Positions 1-9,010 are shown, counted from the stretch's first letter. The stretch: DNA of 64,000 nt from Rossellomorea vietnamensis (GCF_001305855.1 NZ_LIXZ01000014.1:40014-104013); one strand, 5' to 3'. Made by a program: numbers and translations. The notes: generated from the letters alone by a model not told the origin.

Positions 1-477
1 CACGAGGGCCCTTGCGATGAAGACCCTCTGCTGCTGACCTCCTGATAATTCCCCGATATTCCGTTTCGCGAACTCACCCATGCCGACTGATTCGATCGCT
101 TTATTCACATCTTGCTTATATGCTGATGAAACCCGCTTGAACAATCCGGCCTTTTTCGCAAGTCCACTGGCCACCACTTCGTATACGGTAGCCGGAAAAC
201 CTGAGTTGAAGCTGTTGGCCTTTTGCGATACGAAGCCGATGCGGTCCCATTGTTTAAACTTTTGCTGCGGGATCCCAAACAGCTCAATATTCCCCTGCTT
301 CACCCGGAGCAGGCCAAGGACAAGCTTCAGTAAGGTGGATTTCCCTGAACCGTTCGGCCCGACGATTCCGAGAAAAGCTCCTCTTGGTATGCTCAGATTA
401 ATATCTTCAAGTACTCTTTCACGCTCATAGCGGAAATTTACATCTTCTATTTTTATAACTGGATTTGTCATATCCAT
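1..477 (-). CDS. znuC: Zinc-type ABC transporter ATP-binding protein, 3' part missing
   Basis: The frame is open from an ATG at 477 to the window edge and gives 159 residues of an ABC ATPase. It shows the Walker A motif GPNGSGKST (about residue 40) and the signature LSGGQQQR (about residue 142); Walker B and the H-loop lie outside the window. The N-terminus and a Zur-like operator just upstream point to the ZnuC/AdcC zinc importer family, which powers uptake through a ZnuB permease with a ZnuA lipoprotein. The start MDMTNP is in frame with a second ATG at 471; the Shine-Dalgarno is weak, so either may be used. Manganese-type relatives (MntB) are the main alternative; the operator favours zinc. 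Confidence 0.85.
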   Translation of the reverse strand, partial: MDMTNPVIKIEDVNFRYERERVLEDINLSIPRGAFLGIVGPNGSGKSTLLKLVLGLLRVKQGNIELFGIPQQKFKQWDRIGFVSQKANSFNSGFPATVYEVVASGLAKKAGLFKRVSSAYKQDVNKAIESVGMGEFAKRNIGELSGGQQQRVFIARALV

Positions 478-492
478 CTTTATCAACTCTCT

Positions 493-557
493 TTATAAGA
501 ATCATTACGATTTAAAAGTACATAGGGTAGTATACAGGATGCATCATCAATTGTAAA
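493..557 (-). promoter_or_regulatory. Promoter and Zur-like operator for the zinc transporter
   Basis: On the minus strand, -35 TTTACA (552-557) and -10 TATACT (529-534) are 17 bp apart. Just downstream, AAATCGTAATGAT (501-513) matches the left half of the Bacillus Zur box (AAATCGTAATNATTACGATTT), while the right half (493-500) has drifted. The operator would lie within the first 30 nt of the transcript. Repression by zinc-loaded Zur is inferred from this match. Confidence 0.6.
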
Positions 558-575
558 TGATTCCGTTCTTCATTT

Positions 576-607
576 AAAAAGGACCGCCCTCTTGTTTGGG
601 CAGTCCT
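576..607 (-). terminator. Terminator downstream of the YitT-family gene
   Basis: On the minus strand AGGACTGCCC pairs with GGGCGGTCCT around an 8-nt loop and is followed by TTTTT. It lies 30 bp past the stop of the gene at 637-1518. Confidence 0.8.
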
Positions 608-636
608 GAAATTTCTTAATGGGGGGGTATTACAGA

Positions 637-1518
637 TCAATGAATGGCCGATTTGAAACGTGCACCTTTTGTTTCCTGGGTGCTCATGATGGTAATGAAT
701 GCATTCGGATCGACGTCAGACACGATTGACTTTAACTTTGTGACTTCAAGGCGGGTGACCACGACGTATATCACTTCTTTGTCATTATCCGTATATCCGC
801 CACGACCCTTTAACATGGTCGTTCCCCTGCCGAGCCTCTGCAGGATTGCATCGGATACCTCAAGGTAATAATCAGAAACGATAATGACCGCTTTCGTCTC
901 GTCCATCCCCTGAATGACCGTATCAATCGTCTTGAATGCGATATAGTACGTCATGACCGAATACATCGCTTCTTCGATTCCGAAGACGAATGCTGCCCAG
1001 CCAAAAATGAAAATATTCATGAACATCACAAACTCACCCACGGAAAACGGCAGTTTCTTCGTCAGGAGGATCCCGAGGATCTCGGTACCGTCCAGCGACC
1101 CTCCGTGGCGGATGACAAGTCCCACACCCACTCCGAGAATCAGACCACCGAACACGGTTGCCAATATCTCTTCGGTTACGAATGGATCAATATGGTGAAG
1201 GAAACTCTCTATAACCGCCAATGCAATGACTGCAAACAGTGATGACACAACAAACGTCTTCCCGATCTGTTTGTAGCCGGAATACATAAATGGAAGATTC
1301 AACAGGACCAGTAGGGTTGAAAAATTGAGAAACGGGATGGAATCGGAAACCAAATAATCCAGGATCAGTGAAATACCGATGATCCCTCCATCAATAATAG
1401 TATTGGGTACGAGAAACAGTTCGATCGAAACAGCGGCGAGTCCCGCTCCGATCGTGATGAAAAACAAACGATAAATAAAATGAAGAGGACTTTCCTTCTT
1501 ATGTACTCTTTGAGTCAT
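637..1518 (-). CDS. yqfU: YitT/DUF2179-family membrane protein
   Basis: The 293-residue protein has a hydrophobic N-terminal two thirds with five or six membrane segments, then a soluble C-terminal domain of about 80 residues (from about residue 210) typical of DUF2179. This is the architecture of YitT-family integral membrane proteins, whose function is unknown. Position next to a zinc transporter and yqfT matches yqfU of B. subtilis. The ATG at 1518 is preceded by AAAGGAATTAACG, a usable ribosome binding site. The family is certain; the role, possibly transport or ligand sensing by the cytosolic domain, is not established and nothing here settles it. Confidence 0.88.
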   Translation of the reverse strand: MTQRVHKKESPLHFIYRLFFITIGAGLAAVSIELFLVPNTIIDGGIIGISLILDYLVSDSIPFLNFSTLLVLLNLPFMYSGYKQIGKTFVVSSLFAVIALAVIESFLHHIDPFVTEEILATVFGGLILGVGVGLVIRHGGSLDGTEILGILLTKKLPFSVGEFVMFMNIFIFGWAAFVFGIEEAMYSVMTYYIAFKTIDTVIQGMDETKAVIIVSDYYLEVSDAILQRLGRGTTMLKGRGGYTDNDKEVIYVVVTRLEVTKLKSIVSDVDPNAFITIMSTQETKGARFKSAIH

Positions 1519-1575
1519 CGTTAATTCCTTTCCTTTTACTTATTTTCTAATAAAAGTGTCACTTTCTTGATATGA

Positions 1576-1589
1576 GATACATATGTATC
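1576..1589. other. 14-bp perfect palindrome between yqfU and yqfT
   Basis: GATACATATGTATC is a perfect palindrome in the 89-bp divergent spacer between the yqfU and yqfT starts, 5 bp upstream of the yqfT Shine-Dalgarno. It could be an operator or chance in AT-rich DNA. No strong promoter is seen for yqfT. Confidence 0.35.
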
Positions 1590-1607
1590 ATTTGAGGAGT
1601 GATAAAC

Positions 1608-1862
1608 ATGAAGCTATTACAAAATGTGATTAATCACAAGATCAACAATATTACAAATGATGAGTTATTAAAGTATGCAAAACAATATAATATTTCTCTC
1701 ACGTCCCAGCAGGCAACAAGCATCGTCGCAAGTGTGAAAGGAAAAAACATCAATATCTTCGATGATACGAAGAGAAGCAAATTGGTTAAGGATCTGGCCA
1801 AGATCATCGGTCCAAGGAAAGCCAAGGAAATCAACCAGCTCTTTTTGCAGCTCATCCGATAA
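1608..1862 (+). CDS. yqfT: DUF2624-family small protein YqfT
   Basis: This 84-residue protein belongs to the DUF2624 family known only from Bacillus relatives; no function is established. It is basic and predicted helical, with a KYAKQYNISL segment near residue 25 and a C-terminal GPRKAKEINQLF stretch. The ATG at 1608 is chosen over an in-frame GTG at 1599 because GAGGAG (1594-1599) lies 8 nt before the ATG but overlaps the GTG. It is divergent from yqfU and convergent with nfo, the same arrangement of neighbours as in B. subtilis. Confidence 0.85.
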   Translation: MKLLQNVINHKINNITNDELLKYAKQYNISLTSQQATSIVASVKGKNINIFDDTKRSKLVKDLAKIIGPRKAKEINQLFLQLIR

Positions 1863-1867
1863 TAAAA

Positions 1868-1912
1868 ATAAAGAAAGAGGAGGCGTCTCAAGACATGACC
1901 TCCTCCAATCTT
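1868..1912. terminator. Terminator between yqfT and nfo
   Basis: An inverted repeat with AGGAGG/CCTCCT arms extended by AGA..TCT lies between the two converging genes. On the minus strand it is followed by TTTATTTTTATT, so it probably ends nfo transcription and may also serve yqfT. Confidence 0.6.
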
Positions 1913-2805
1913 TACTGGTTCTCTATTTTCGTCAGTACCTCTTCATCAAAAGTTTGATTACGAAGCATTTCGATTTCAAACTTATAAGGAGGCTTTTTAT
2001 TTTTCTTATCTTCCCCTACATATGGTGTTTCCAATATCTTAGGGATATCCTTTAGCTGTGGATGATGCACTATATAATTCAGTGCCTTGAATCCGATATG
2101 TCCGAATCCCAGATTTTCATGTCGATCCTTTGCCGCCCCTCGTTCATTCTTACTATCATTTATGTGAAGAACTTTTAAGCGGTCGATGCCGACGATTTTA
2201 TCGAATTCTTCCAATACCCCATCGAAATCTTCTACGATATTATATCCAGCATCATGTGTATGACATGTATCAAAGCAAACCGAAAGGCGATCATTCAACT
2301 CGACACCGTTGATGATCTGAGCCAATTCCTCAAACGACCTTCCACATTCAGAGCCTTTTCCCGCCATTGTCTCAAGGGCAATTTGAACTTTATGATCCTT
2401 GGTCAATACTTCATTCAGGCCTTCAATGATCTTGGCGATTCCCTTATCTGCTCCCGCACCGACATGGGCACCCGGGTGAAGTACGATCTGTCCTGCCCCA
2501 AGAGCTTCCGTACGCTCCATTTCAGAACGGAGGAAATTGACACCGAGTTCAAATGTAGCCGGGTTGGTCGTGTTTCCGATGTTGATGATATAAGGAGCAT
2601 GCACGACGATGTCCTCTATGCCATTTTCTTTCATATGAGCAAGACCTGCTTCGATATTCAGGTCTTCTATTTTTTTCCTTCTCGTGTTCTGAGGTGCACC
2701 TGTATAAATCATAAAGGTATTCGCACCATACGAAACGGCTTCTTCACTTGAAGCGAGTAACATATTCTTTCCACTCATGGAAACATGGGATCCAATCTTA
2801 ACCAT
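1912..2805 (-). CDS. nfo: Endonuclease IV (AP endonuclease)
   Basis: The 297-residue protein is a full-length endonuclease IV, which cleaves the DNA backbone 5' of abasic sites in base excision repair and, in Bacillus spores, after dry heat. Zinc-ligand motifs of the TIM-barrel family are all visible: [39 protein letters not shown] and [11 protein letters not shown]. The length equals that of B. subtilis Nfo. The ATG at 2805 is used because AGGAG lies 9 nt upstream; an in-frame TTG at 2814 directly abuts that site. It follows cshB on the same strand with 69 bp between, so the two may be co-transcribed. Confidence 0.96.
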   Translation of the reverse strand: MVKIGSHVSMSGKNMLLASSEEAVSYGANTFMIYTGAPQNTRRKKIEDLNIEAGLAHMKENGIEDIVVHAPYIINIGNTTNPATFELGVNFLRSEMERTEALGAGQIVLHPGAHVGAGADKGIAKIIEGLNEVLTKDHKVQIALETMAGKGSECGRSFEELAQIINGVELNDRLSVCFDTCHTHDAGYNIVEDFDGVLEEFDKIVGIDRLKVLHINDSKNERGAAKDRHENLGFGHIGFKALNYIVHHPQLKDIPKILETPYVGEDKKNKKPPYKFEIEMLRNQTFDEEVLTKIENQ

Positions 2806-2874
2806 TCTTCTCAACTCCTAAGAAAATCTCTCTTTATTGTATCGAATGTGTACAAATGAATCACGTTCAAACAC

Positions 2875-4182
2875 TTATTTGTTTCTGTTTTTTATTCTTC
2901 TTTCCCGCTTCTTGATTTGATCCATTTTGTATTTCATTTTCTTTTTATATCCCGGTTTAACAGCCTTCGGTTTACGGACTAACGATTTCGCCTTTTCATC
3001 GATTTCGTCCACGTTCGATTTTTGACGGTTTTTACGCTTGTTCAGAGGAGGCAGCTCGGACCATTCACCTTTTTTAATGTCCCGATGGGAAAAGCTGATT
3101 CCCAGCTTCTCCAAACGATTCAGCGCATCTTCATCCGAAGGCGTATAAATGGTGTAGGCAATACCGCTGTTCCCCGCACGTGCTGTACGGCCAGAGCGAT
3201 GAATATAAAAATCCAGATCCTGAGGCAGTTCATAGTTGATGATATGGCTGACCCCTTCGATATCGATCCCTCTGGCTGCAAGGTCTGTAGCCACAATGTA
3301 TTGATAATCAAGGTTTCGTATTTGTTTCATCATTTTCTTACGCTCACGTGGAGAAAGATCACCGTGAATTCGGCCGACCTTTAAACCTTTGGCAATCAGG
3401 CCATCGGCTACTTCATCCGCCTTTTGCTTCGTGTTCGTGAACACAATCCCTAAGTAAGGATTTATCTCCACTAAAATATTGTAAAGGAGATTCGTTTTAT
3501 CCCGGCTCTTCAAAGGTACGATCACGTGCTCAATATTTTTTGCCGACAGCTGTTCAGGCTCAACATGGGCATACTGGGGATTTTCCATATACTTTTTAAG
3601 AAACGGCTTCAGTTTCTCAGGGATCGTGGCAGAAAACACTAACATCTGTAGTTTTTCAGGCATCTTCGCAGCAATTTGATCCACATCTTCAATGAAGCCC
3701 ATATCAAGCATCAAATCAGCTTCATCAATTACAAGAAGCTTCGCTGTATGGACGAATAGCGCCTGGTCCTTCACCAAGTCATTGATCCGTCCCGGCGTGC
3801 CGACAACGATATGCGGCTGATGTTTTAACTTCTCGATCGTTCTCTGCTTGTCCGTTCCCCCGATATAGCAACGGGATACGATCTCAGTGCCCTTTGTAAT
3901 CTTAAGTACTTCCTGATAGATCTGTTGTGCCAGTTCACGGGTAGGTGCAGTGATGACAGCTTGAACCTGTTCAGAAGCTGCATCTACCTTTTCGATGATC
4001 GGTAATAGATACGAGTGGGTTTTTCCCGTTCCCGTTTGAGATTGGCCGATCGCACTCTGTCCTTTTAAGATCAGAGGGATCATTTTCTTCTGAATTTCAG
4101 TTGGTTCATAGAAACCCAGTTCTTCTACAGCTTCATTGATGAAAGACTGAAATCCAAATTGCAGAAATAAATTCTTTTTCAT
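2875..4182 (-). CDS. cshB: DEAD-box RNA helicase CshB
   Basis: This 435-residue protein has all superfamily 2 helicase motifs: a Q-motif region near residue 25, Walker A SQTGTGKT (48-55), PTRELA, TPGR, the DEAD box in VIDEADLMLD, SAT, and the C-terminal HRSGRTARAG. A lysine/arginine-rich tail follows the two RecA domains. CshB in B. subtilis is a cold-shock helicase that unwinds structured RNA alongside cold-shock proteins. Start: AAAAGGAG is immediately followed by one ATG (4191) and is 9 nt before a second (4182); the second gives proper spacing and is taken. Confidence 0.93.
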   Translation of the reverse strand: MKKNLFLQFGFQSFINEAVEELGFYEPTEIQKKMIPLILKGQSAIGQSQTGTGKTHSYLLPIIEKVDAASEQVQAVITAPTRELAQQIYQEVLKITKGTEIVSRCYIGGTDKQRTIEKLKHQPHIVVGTPGRINDLVKDQALFVHTAKLLVIDEADLMLDMGFIEDVDQIAAKMPEKLQMLVFSATIPEKLKPFLKKYMENPQYAHVEPEQLSAKNIEHVIVPLKSRDKTNLLYNILVEINPYLGIVFTNTKQKADEVADGLIAKGLKVGRIHGDLSPRERKKMMKQIRNLDYQYIVATDLAARGIDIEGVSHIINYELPQDLDFYIHRSGRTARAGNSGIAYTIYTPSDEDALNRLEKLGISFSHRDIKKGEWSELPPLNKRKNRQKSNVDEIDEKAKSLVRKPKAVKPGYKKKMKYKMDQIKKRERRIKNRNK

Positions 4183-4491
4183 TGAGTACATCTCCTTTTA
4201 TCGTCATATCCTTTTATCTACGCTGTCATCGGGATGGATGTCAGGTGCCGTTCACATCATCACCACAGATTTATATAAAATGTACGAATCACTTTTCAGT
4301 TGTCAGTGATTTTATTTTAACGTTAGCAAGCGTCATATTTAAAGAACATCTAATCATTATAATCAATTTTCAGCAAAACATCTAGGTCAACTTGATTTTA
4401 TTTCAGATGATATTGTCACAATACCCTTTTTTGACCTGTTGCATACTCTATAGTGACAACGAATTTATTGAAATGAAAGGAGGCTGTCATT
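4183..4491. other. Divergent intergenic region between cshB and yqfQ
   Basis: These 309 bp hold no open frame that I can support. They must carry the promoters of both flanking genes. For cshB a TATATA hexamer (around 4272-4277) has a poor -35 partner 16 bp upstream. For yqfQ a TTGACC near 4430 has no convincing -10 at normal spacing. I could not define either promoter, nor a cold-shock box. Confidence 0.4.
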
Positions 4492-5250
4492 ATGCCGCCT
4501 AGAAGAATGAGAAATCAAGGTCAGGATATGCGAAATCCTTTCGGAATGAGACAGCGCCAGGGTAACGGATTCGGGTTACAGCAAGCCGGGAGAAATACTT
4601 TCGGGTTGGGACAACGGCAAGGTAACGGGTTCGGATTGCAGCAATCTGGCAGGAATCAATTCGGGATGGGACAGTCACAGCCCCCGCCTTTTCAATTTGG
4701 AAGGCAAAATCCAAATCAAGGCTTTAATATGGGAATGAATCAAAGAGGCAGAGGCAGAGGACAAGGCAAAGGGCTGCTTTCGAAGTTCCTGAAAAAAGGG
4801 GAAAATCGCAATGCCGGCGGTGGCGGACTTTTAGAACAGTTTACGAGGTCTTCTGCAGGTGAAGCGGGATTTGAACGATCACCGCAGGCAGCGGGCGGAA
4901 TCATCCAATCTCTCTTGAATCCCGGCAATGTCAATTCCTTTCTGTCTAACACTCAACAAATGCTACAGACTGCACAACAACTGGGTCCGATGTTTCAGCA
5001 ATACGGTCCAATGGTCAAAAATATCCCATCTCTTTGGAAGCTGTACCGCGGGTTTAAGGATATGTCTGCTGAAACGCCTGATGAACCATCTGTAGAGATA
5101 CAAAGTGACGAAAGCGACAACATCCCTGAAACAGAAACCCCTGTGAAGAAAAAAAAGAAAAAGAAACCCTCAGTAAAAATTACTGAAGAAGAAGATTGGG
5201 AAGAAGAGGCACCGTCTAAATCACAATCAAAACCAAAACTATATATATAA
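4492..5250 (+). CDS. yqfQ: YqfQ/VrrA-like low-complexity repeat protein
   Basis: The 252-residue protein begins with a Gln/Gly/Arg/Phe-rich section containing two 20-residue repeats (residues 24-43 and 44-63), each starting GNGFGLQQ, encoded by two 60-bp units at 4561-4620 and 4621-4680. A Gly-rich linker, a more ordered middle (about 110-200, FLSNTQQMLQ) and a charged C-terminal tail with an eight-lysine stretch follow. Its place before ispH identifies it as the YqfQ family, which includes B. anthracis VrrA, a known variable-repeat protein. Function is unknown. The ATG follows AAAGGAGG at good spacing. Confidence 0.82.
   Translation: MPPRRMRNQGQDMRNPFGMRQRQGNGFGLQQAGRNTFGLGQRQGNGFGLQQSGRNQFGMGQSQPPPFQFGRQNPNQGFNMGMNQRGRGRGQGKGLLSKFLKKGENRNAGGGGLLEQFTRSSAGEAGFERSPQAAGGIIQSLLNPGNVNSFLSNTQQMLQTAQQLGPMFQQYGPMVKNIPSLWKLYRGFKDMSAETPDEPSVEIQSDESDNIPETETPVKKKKKKKPSVKITEEEDWEEEAPSKSQSKPKLYI
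4561..4680 (+). repeat. Two 60-bp in-frame tandem repeats in yqfQ
   Basis: Two adjacent 60-bp units align base for base (starting GGTAACGG), differing at about a quarter of positions mostly at third codon sites. A shorter degenerate unit precedes them at 4531-4560. Confidence 0.9.
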
Positions 5251-5257
5251 AAGCCGC

Positions 5258-5299
5258 ATCCCTAAAGGTATTAACTCACCTGACAGGGATTATTTTTTT
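5258..5299 (+). terminator. Terminator after yqfQ
   Basis: ATCCCT (5258-5263) pairs with AGGGAT (5285-5290), with an inner AGGT/ACCT pairing, followed by TATTTTTTT. It lies 8 bp beyond the yqfQ stop codon. Confidence 0.65.
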
Positions 5300-5363
5300 G
5301 AGTTGCTATCCAAGGGTCCAAAGCTTGTATATCATGTAAAAATGCCCTTTCACTTCGTTCTCT

Positions 5364-5392
5364 TTGTCAGACTGACCTTTCTCCTTTATAAT
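5364..5392 (+). promoter_or_regulatory. Sigma-A promoter of ispH
   Basis: TTGTCA (5364-5369) and a perfect TATAAT (5387-5392) are separated by 17 bp. Transcription would start about 33 nt before the ispH ATG, whose AGGAGG lies 10 nt upstream of it. Confidence 0.75.
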
Positions 5393-5431
5393 GAAGACAA
5401 AACACACTCTCTTGTAGGAGGATATTTATAG

Positions 5432-6388
5432 ATGGATATTATTAAGATTACTCCGAGAGGCTATTGTTATGGTGTGGTAGATGCAATGGTCATTGCCAGA
5501 AATGCCGCACTAGACAAATCGCTTCCTCGTCCAATTTATATTCTGGGGATGATCGTCCATAACAAACATGTAACGGATGCGTTTGAAGAAGACGGAATCA
5601 TCACTCTCGATGGCAGCAACAGAAAAGAAATCATTGAACAGGTCAATGAAGGAACGGTGATCTTCACAGCTCACGGGGTATCCCCTGAAGTGAAGGAAAT
5701 CGCAAAGCAAAAAGGACTTGTCACCCTGGATGCAACATGTCCAGACGTCACGAAGACTCATGACCTGATCCGGGCAAAAGAAGCTGAAGGCTATGATGTC
5801 ATTTATATCGGGAAAAAGGGACACCCTGAACCTGAAGGGGCTGTCGGGGTCGCACCCGATATCGTTCACCTTGTAGAAACGGCGGAGGATGTCGAAAAGC
5901 TATCCATTGACAATGAGAAAATCATCGTGACGAACCAAACGACCATGAGTCAGTGGGATGTACTCGATACAATGGACAAAGTGAAGGAGATGTATCCTCA
6001 TGTCGAGCTGCACAAGGAGATCTGCCTTGCGACACAAGTCCGACAGGAAGCAGTGGCGGAGCAGGCAGGAGATGCCGATGTTCTCATCGTCGTCGGTGAT
6101 CCGAAGAGTAATAACTCCAACCGCCTTGCCCAAGTCTCGAAGGATATCGCAGGTACTCCCGCACACCGTATTTCAGACATCAGTGAACTCGACATAGAGT
6201 GGATCAAAGATGCGGGTGTCGTCGCTGTCACAGCCGGTGCGTCCACTCCAACGCCGATTGTCAAGGAAGTCATTAAATTCCTTGAAGCCTTTGACCCAAA
6301 TGATGAAACCACTTGGACAAGAGAGCGCAATGTTCCTTTAAACAAAATACTCCCTAAAGTCCGAAAAGCGAAAATGGGAACAAAATAA
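5432..6388 (+). CDS. ispH: 4-hydroxy-3-methylbut-2-enyl diphosphate reductase
   Basis: This 318-residue enzyme catalyses the last step of the MEP isoprenoid pathway, reducing HMBPP to IPP and DMAPP with an iron-sulfur cluster. The three cluster cysteines are visible in GYCYGV (C12), DATCPDV (about C103) and EICLATQ (about C198), as are the substrate-site motifs HNKHV, TAHGVSP and NQTTMSQW. The sequence is collinear with the Bacillus form, which has an N-terminal [10 protein letters not shown] and about 314 residues. It is transcribed alone from its own promoter and ends in a terminator shared with yqfO. Confidence 0.97.
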   Translation: MDIIKITPRGYCYGVVDAMVIARNAALDKSLPRPIYILGMIVHNKHVTDAFEEDGIITLDGSNRKEIIEQVNEGTVIFTAHGVSPEVKEIAKQKGLVTLDATCPDVTKTHDLIRAKEAEGYDVIYIGKKGHPEPEGAVGVAPDIVHLVETAEDVEKLSIDNEKIIVTNQTTMSQWDVLDTMDKVKEMYPHVELHKEICLATQVRQEAVAEQAGDADVLIVVGDPKSNNSNRLAQVSKDIAGTPAHRISDISELDIEWIKDAGVVAVTAGASTPTPIVKEVIKFLEAFDPNDETTWTRERNVPLNKILPKVRKAKMGTK

Positions 6389-6396
6389 GAATGTTG

Positions 6397-6428
6397 AAAG
6401 GCCCCCTGCTATTTTGCAGAGGGCCTTT
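6397..6428. terminator. Bidirectional terminator between ispH and yqfO
   Basis: AAAGGCCC at 6397-6404 pairs with GGGCCTTT at 6421-6428, with CTGC/GCAG inside. The A and T flanks allow use in both directions, ending ispH from the left and yqfO from the right. Confidence 0.85.
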
Positions 6429-6432
6429 ATTA

Positions 6433-7551
6433 TTACATATACGTAAAGGGGTTCGTTTCCGCCTTCGAAGCAAAGATATTCACAATATACCCTTTTTCCG
6501 AGCATCTTTTGGCCAAATGAGCGGCTACACCATCTTTCATCACTTTTTCAATATGATGACCTGCATCTACGACATTTAGCCCCATCATCATGGCGTCATG
6601 AGCCGTATGATAATAGATATCTCCGGAGACGAATACATCAGCACCCTGTCTCTTGGCTTTTCCGATGAACTTATTTCCATCCCCGCCGAGTACCGCCACT
6701 TTCTTCACCTTCGCTTCGCCGTCCCCAATCAACCTGATTCCATCCATGCCTAATGTTTTCTTCACAAACAGTGCAAAGTCCTTCAGGCTCATTTCCTCTC
6801 TTAAATCTCCTATCCGGCCGAGCCCAAGGGCTTTAGACCCGTTCTCAAGGGAGTAGATATCATAGGCGATCTCTTCGTATGGATGATGGGTAAACATCGC
6901 TTTCAATACCTTTTTCTCCAGGGAAACAGGATACACCGTCTCCACCTTTTCTTCTGAAACCTCTTCAAGTGCGCCCTGCTTCCCGATATGAGGATTGGTC
7001 CCATCCCCGGGCAGGAATCTCCCTTGTCCTTCGGAGGAGAAACTGCAGTGGGAATAGTTTCCGACATGTCCGGCTCCGGCTTTCCCTAAAGCCCCCCTCA
7101 GTTCCCCTGCATGTTCTTTCGGCACATATACCGCCAGTTTACGGAGTTCTTCCTGATAGGTAGGTACGAGTACAGAAGGATCCTGTAACTGGAGCTTAGC
7201 TGCGAGCAGATCATTCACACCGCCTACTGCCACATCCAGATTGGTATGGGCAGCATACACAGCAATATCGTGTTTGATCAGCTTTTCAATCATTCTTCCC
7301 TGATACGAATCAGTTTGCAAAGATTTTAGTGGTCGAAATAATGGCGGATGATGGGCAATGATCAATTTGACATTATTCTTGATCGCTTCATCCACGACAT
7401 TTTCCAAGACGTCCAAGGTGATCATTACATTTTCGACCTTCTCATTCAGCTTACCGATTTGAAGTCCGATGGGATCTCCGCTTTCAGCCAGATATTTTGG
7501 GGAGAATTCTTCAAAAAGCTGAATCATTTCATGGCCGTTTACTGTTTTCAT
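6433..7551 (-). CDS. yqfO: NIF3/YqfO-family dinuclear metal protein with PII-like insert
   Basis: The 372-residue protein has the two halves of the NIF3/DUF34 fold, with metal-binding motifs IIAHHPPLF (about residue 65), AHTNLDV (about 98) and a C-terminal DAGHH. Between them (about 125-235) sits the extra PII/CutA-like domain that marks the longer Bacillus YqfO form. The family is annotated as GTP cyclohydrolase I type 2-like, but the physiological substrate is not established. The ATG overlaps the trmK stop (ATGA), with GGAGGT 10 nt upstream, so the two are translationally coupled. Confidence 0.92.
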   Translation of the reverse strand: MKTVNGHEMIQLFEEFSPKYLAESGDPIGLQIGKLNEKVENVMITLDVLENVVDEAIKNNVKLIIAHHPPLFRPLKSLQTDSYQGRMIEKLIKHDIAVYAAHTNLDVAVGGVNDLLAAKLQLQDPSVLVPTYQEELRKLAVYVPKEHAGELRGALGKAGAGHVGNYSHCSFSSEGQGRFLPGDGTNPHIGKQGALEEVSEEKVETVYPVSLEKKVLKAMFTHHPYEEIAYDIYSLENGSKALGLGRIGDLREEMSLKDFALFVKKTLGMDGIRLIGDGEAKVKKVAVLGGDGNKFIGKAKRQGADVFVSGDIYYHTAHDAMMMGLNVVDAGHHIEKVMKDGVAAHLAKRCSEKGYIVNIFASKAETNPFTYM

Positions 7552-8258
7552 GTGATAAGGACCTCCTCAACCATTTTGATTTTGTGCAGAAGCTCATTTT
7601 TACGCGCTTCCAACTCTACGGTCTGCTCTGCCTTTTTCATGTTATTCACGATATTCTTCCACTGACGGAGTTCCTGATTCCATTTTTTAATGAATGCATC
7701 ATTCCGATCTTTCATCAAGAACGGCCCGAGCAGCAGTTCTTTTTCAAGTTCTTTGGAATAGTGAGTGTGTGGATTTCCTTTTTCCGCTATCAAAATTTCA
7801 TATAGCTTATCATCTTCTTCAAGAATTTCCTCACCGATCAAATCCCATCCATTGTCCATCAGCCACGTCCTGATCGATTTCGCACTCACATTGGGCTGGA
7901 GGATCAGTCTTGTACCGTCCGCAAGCTTGTCCTTGCCTTCCTCCAAAATCGATGCAATTAATGCACCACCCATTCCCGCAATCGTAATACAATTTACTTC
8001 GCCGGGAGATACGACTTCTAAGCCATTGCCCAGTCTCACTTCTACTTCCCGGGTCAGCCCAGCATCTTCCACTTGTTTTTTCGCAGAAAGGTAAGGTCCT
8101 TTTACCACCTCACCGGCGATCGCTTGTGAAGCGATGCCTTTATTGACTGCATAGCAGGGAAGGTAGGCATGATCTGAACCGATATCGGCAATTTTAGATT
8201 GTTCTGGTATGTATGAAACAACTGTTTCAAGTCGTTTTGATAATTGTTGAATATTCAT
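7548..8258 (-). CDS. trmK: tRNA (adenine22-N1)-methyltransferase
   Basis: The 236-residue protein carries the class I SAM-binding motif ADIGSDHAYLP near residue 25 and ITIAGMGG near residue 85, diagnostic of TrmK, which makes m1A22 in bacterial tRNA. A C-terminal coiled-coil region follows the Rossmann domain, as in the family. The ATG at 8258 is preferred over one at 8276: AAAGGTG sits 6 nt before it and the resulting N-terminus aligns with B. subtilis YqfN. It heads a two-gene unit with yqfO, the usual bacillar pairing. Confidence 0.93.
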   Translation of the reverse strand: MNIQQLSKRLETVVSYIPEQSKIADIGSDHAYLPCYAVNKGIASQAIAGEVVKGPYLSAKKQVEDAGLTREVEVRLGNGLEVVSPGEVNCITIAGMGGALIASILEEGKDKLADGTRLILQPNVSAKSIRTWLMDNGWDLIGEEILEEDDKLYEILIAEKGNPHTHYSKELEKELLLGPFLMKDRNDAFIKKWNQELRQWKNIVNNMKKAEQTVELEARKNELLHKIKMVEEVLIT

Positions 8259-8326
8259 TCGTTCACCTTTACTCATTTTTATTGGTCCTGCTTATCTGAT
8301 ACTCATTCTAACCAACTTTTCCATAT

Positions 8327-8363
8327 AAAAAAAGCCCTTTGCCCAAAGACAAAGAACCTTTTT
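8327..8363 (-). terminator. Terminator after cccA
   Basis: On the minus strand AAAGG..CTTTG pairs imperfectly with CAAAGGGCTTT and is followed by seven T. It lies 10 bp past the cccA stop. Confidence 0.65.
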
Positions 8364-8373
8364 CATTCATTCA

Positions 8374-8748
8374 TTATTTAAGTGATTTGATCCAGTCTGC
8401 CATTGCATCAAGATTTTCATCTGCTACAAGACCAGCCGGCATGATGCCTCCACCATTTTTGATTCTATCTTTGATCTCGTCTTTTGACAGCTTCGTTCCT
8501 TTAAGAGCAGGACCCGCGCCACCTTCATAGTTCCCACCATGACAAGATACACAAGACTCCTTGTACTTAGCTTCCGGATCGAACTCCCCGCTTGAAGCTT
8601 CTTCGCCTTCTTTGCCGGCAGTCTCACCATGCTTTTCATCCTTCGCTTTTTCATCGGCATTGTTAAGGCCTTCAATCGATAAGAAGAAAACAAGACCAAT
8701 TCCAAGGGCCATGATCAGTACGAATGGAATGATTGGATTACGATTCAT
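8374..8748 (-). CDS. cccA: Membrane-anchored cytochrome c-550
   Basis: This 124-residue protein has one N-terminal membrane anchor (about residues 6-25, PIIPFVLIMALG), an acidic/lysine-rich linker and a C-terminal class I cytochrome c domain. The haem-binding CVSCH is at about residue 66 and the axial methionine lies in IMPAGL. It faces the outer side of the membrane and carries electrons to terminal oxidases. The ATG at 8748 follows AAGGAGG at good spacing; an upstream in-frame start is unnecessary. Position between trmK and the sigA region matches B. subtilis cccA. Confidence 0.95.
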   Translation of the reverse strand: MNRNPIIPFVLIMALGIGLVFFLSIEGLNNADEKAKDEKHGETAGKEGEEASSGEFDPEAKYKESCVSCHGGNYEGGAGPALKGTKLSKDEIKDRIKNGGGIMPAGLVADENLDAMADWIKSLK

Positions 8749-8939
8749 GAATTTAACCTCCTTTATGTACAACATCCAAAAAATAGTGCTCTTTTCAACA
8801 CTTTTTATTTTACTGTAAAAACCGACAAAGTAAAAGTACTATCAATTAACTTTTCCATCTTTCTCACAAATTAGACACATTTCCTTCTTTTTTCCTGTTT
8901 TCATCTTCCATTTCTACGGACGAACGAATCCCTTAAGGA

Positions 8940-8986
8940 AAAAACAGGTGAGCCCTACCGGCCCCCAGTGGACCGACAGAGCTCAC
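8940..8986 (-). terminator. Terminator after the acyl-CoA dehydrogenase
   Basis: A long stem on the minus strand (GTGAGC...GCTCAC outer arms, GGTCC/GGGGCC inner pairing) is followed by TGTTTTTT. It lies about 25 bp beyond the dehydrogenase stop. Confidence 0.85.
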
Positions 8987-9010
8987 TCTTCCTCATTTAG
9001 GACTTGACCC

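Noticed and set aside
80..430. 116-codon frame on the plus strand
   Set aside because: It is antisense to the ABC ATPase, which has clear motifs on the minus strand.
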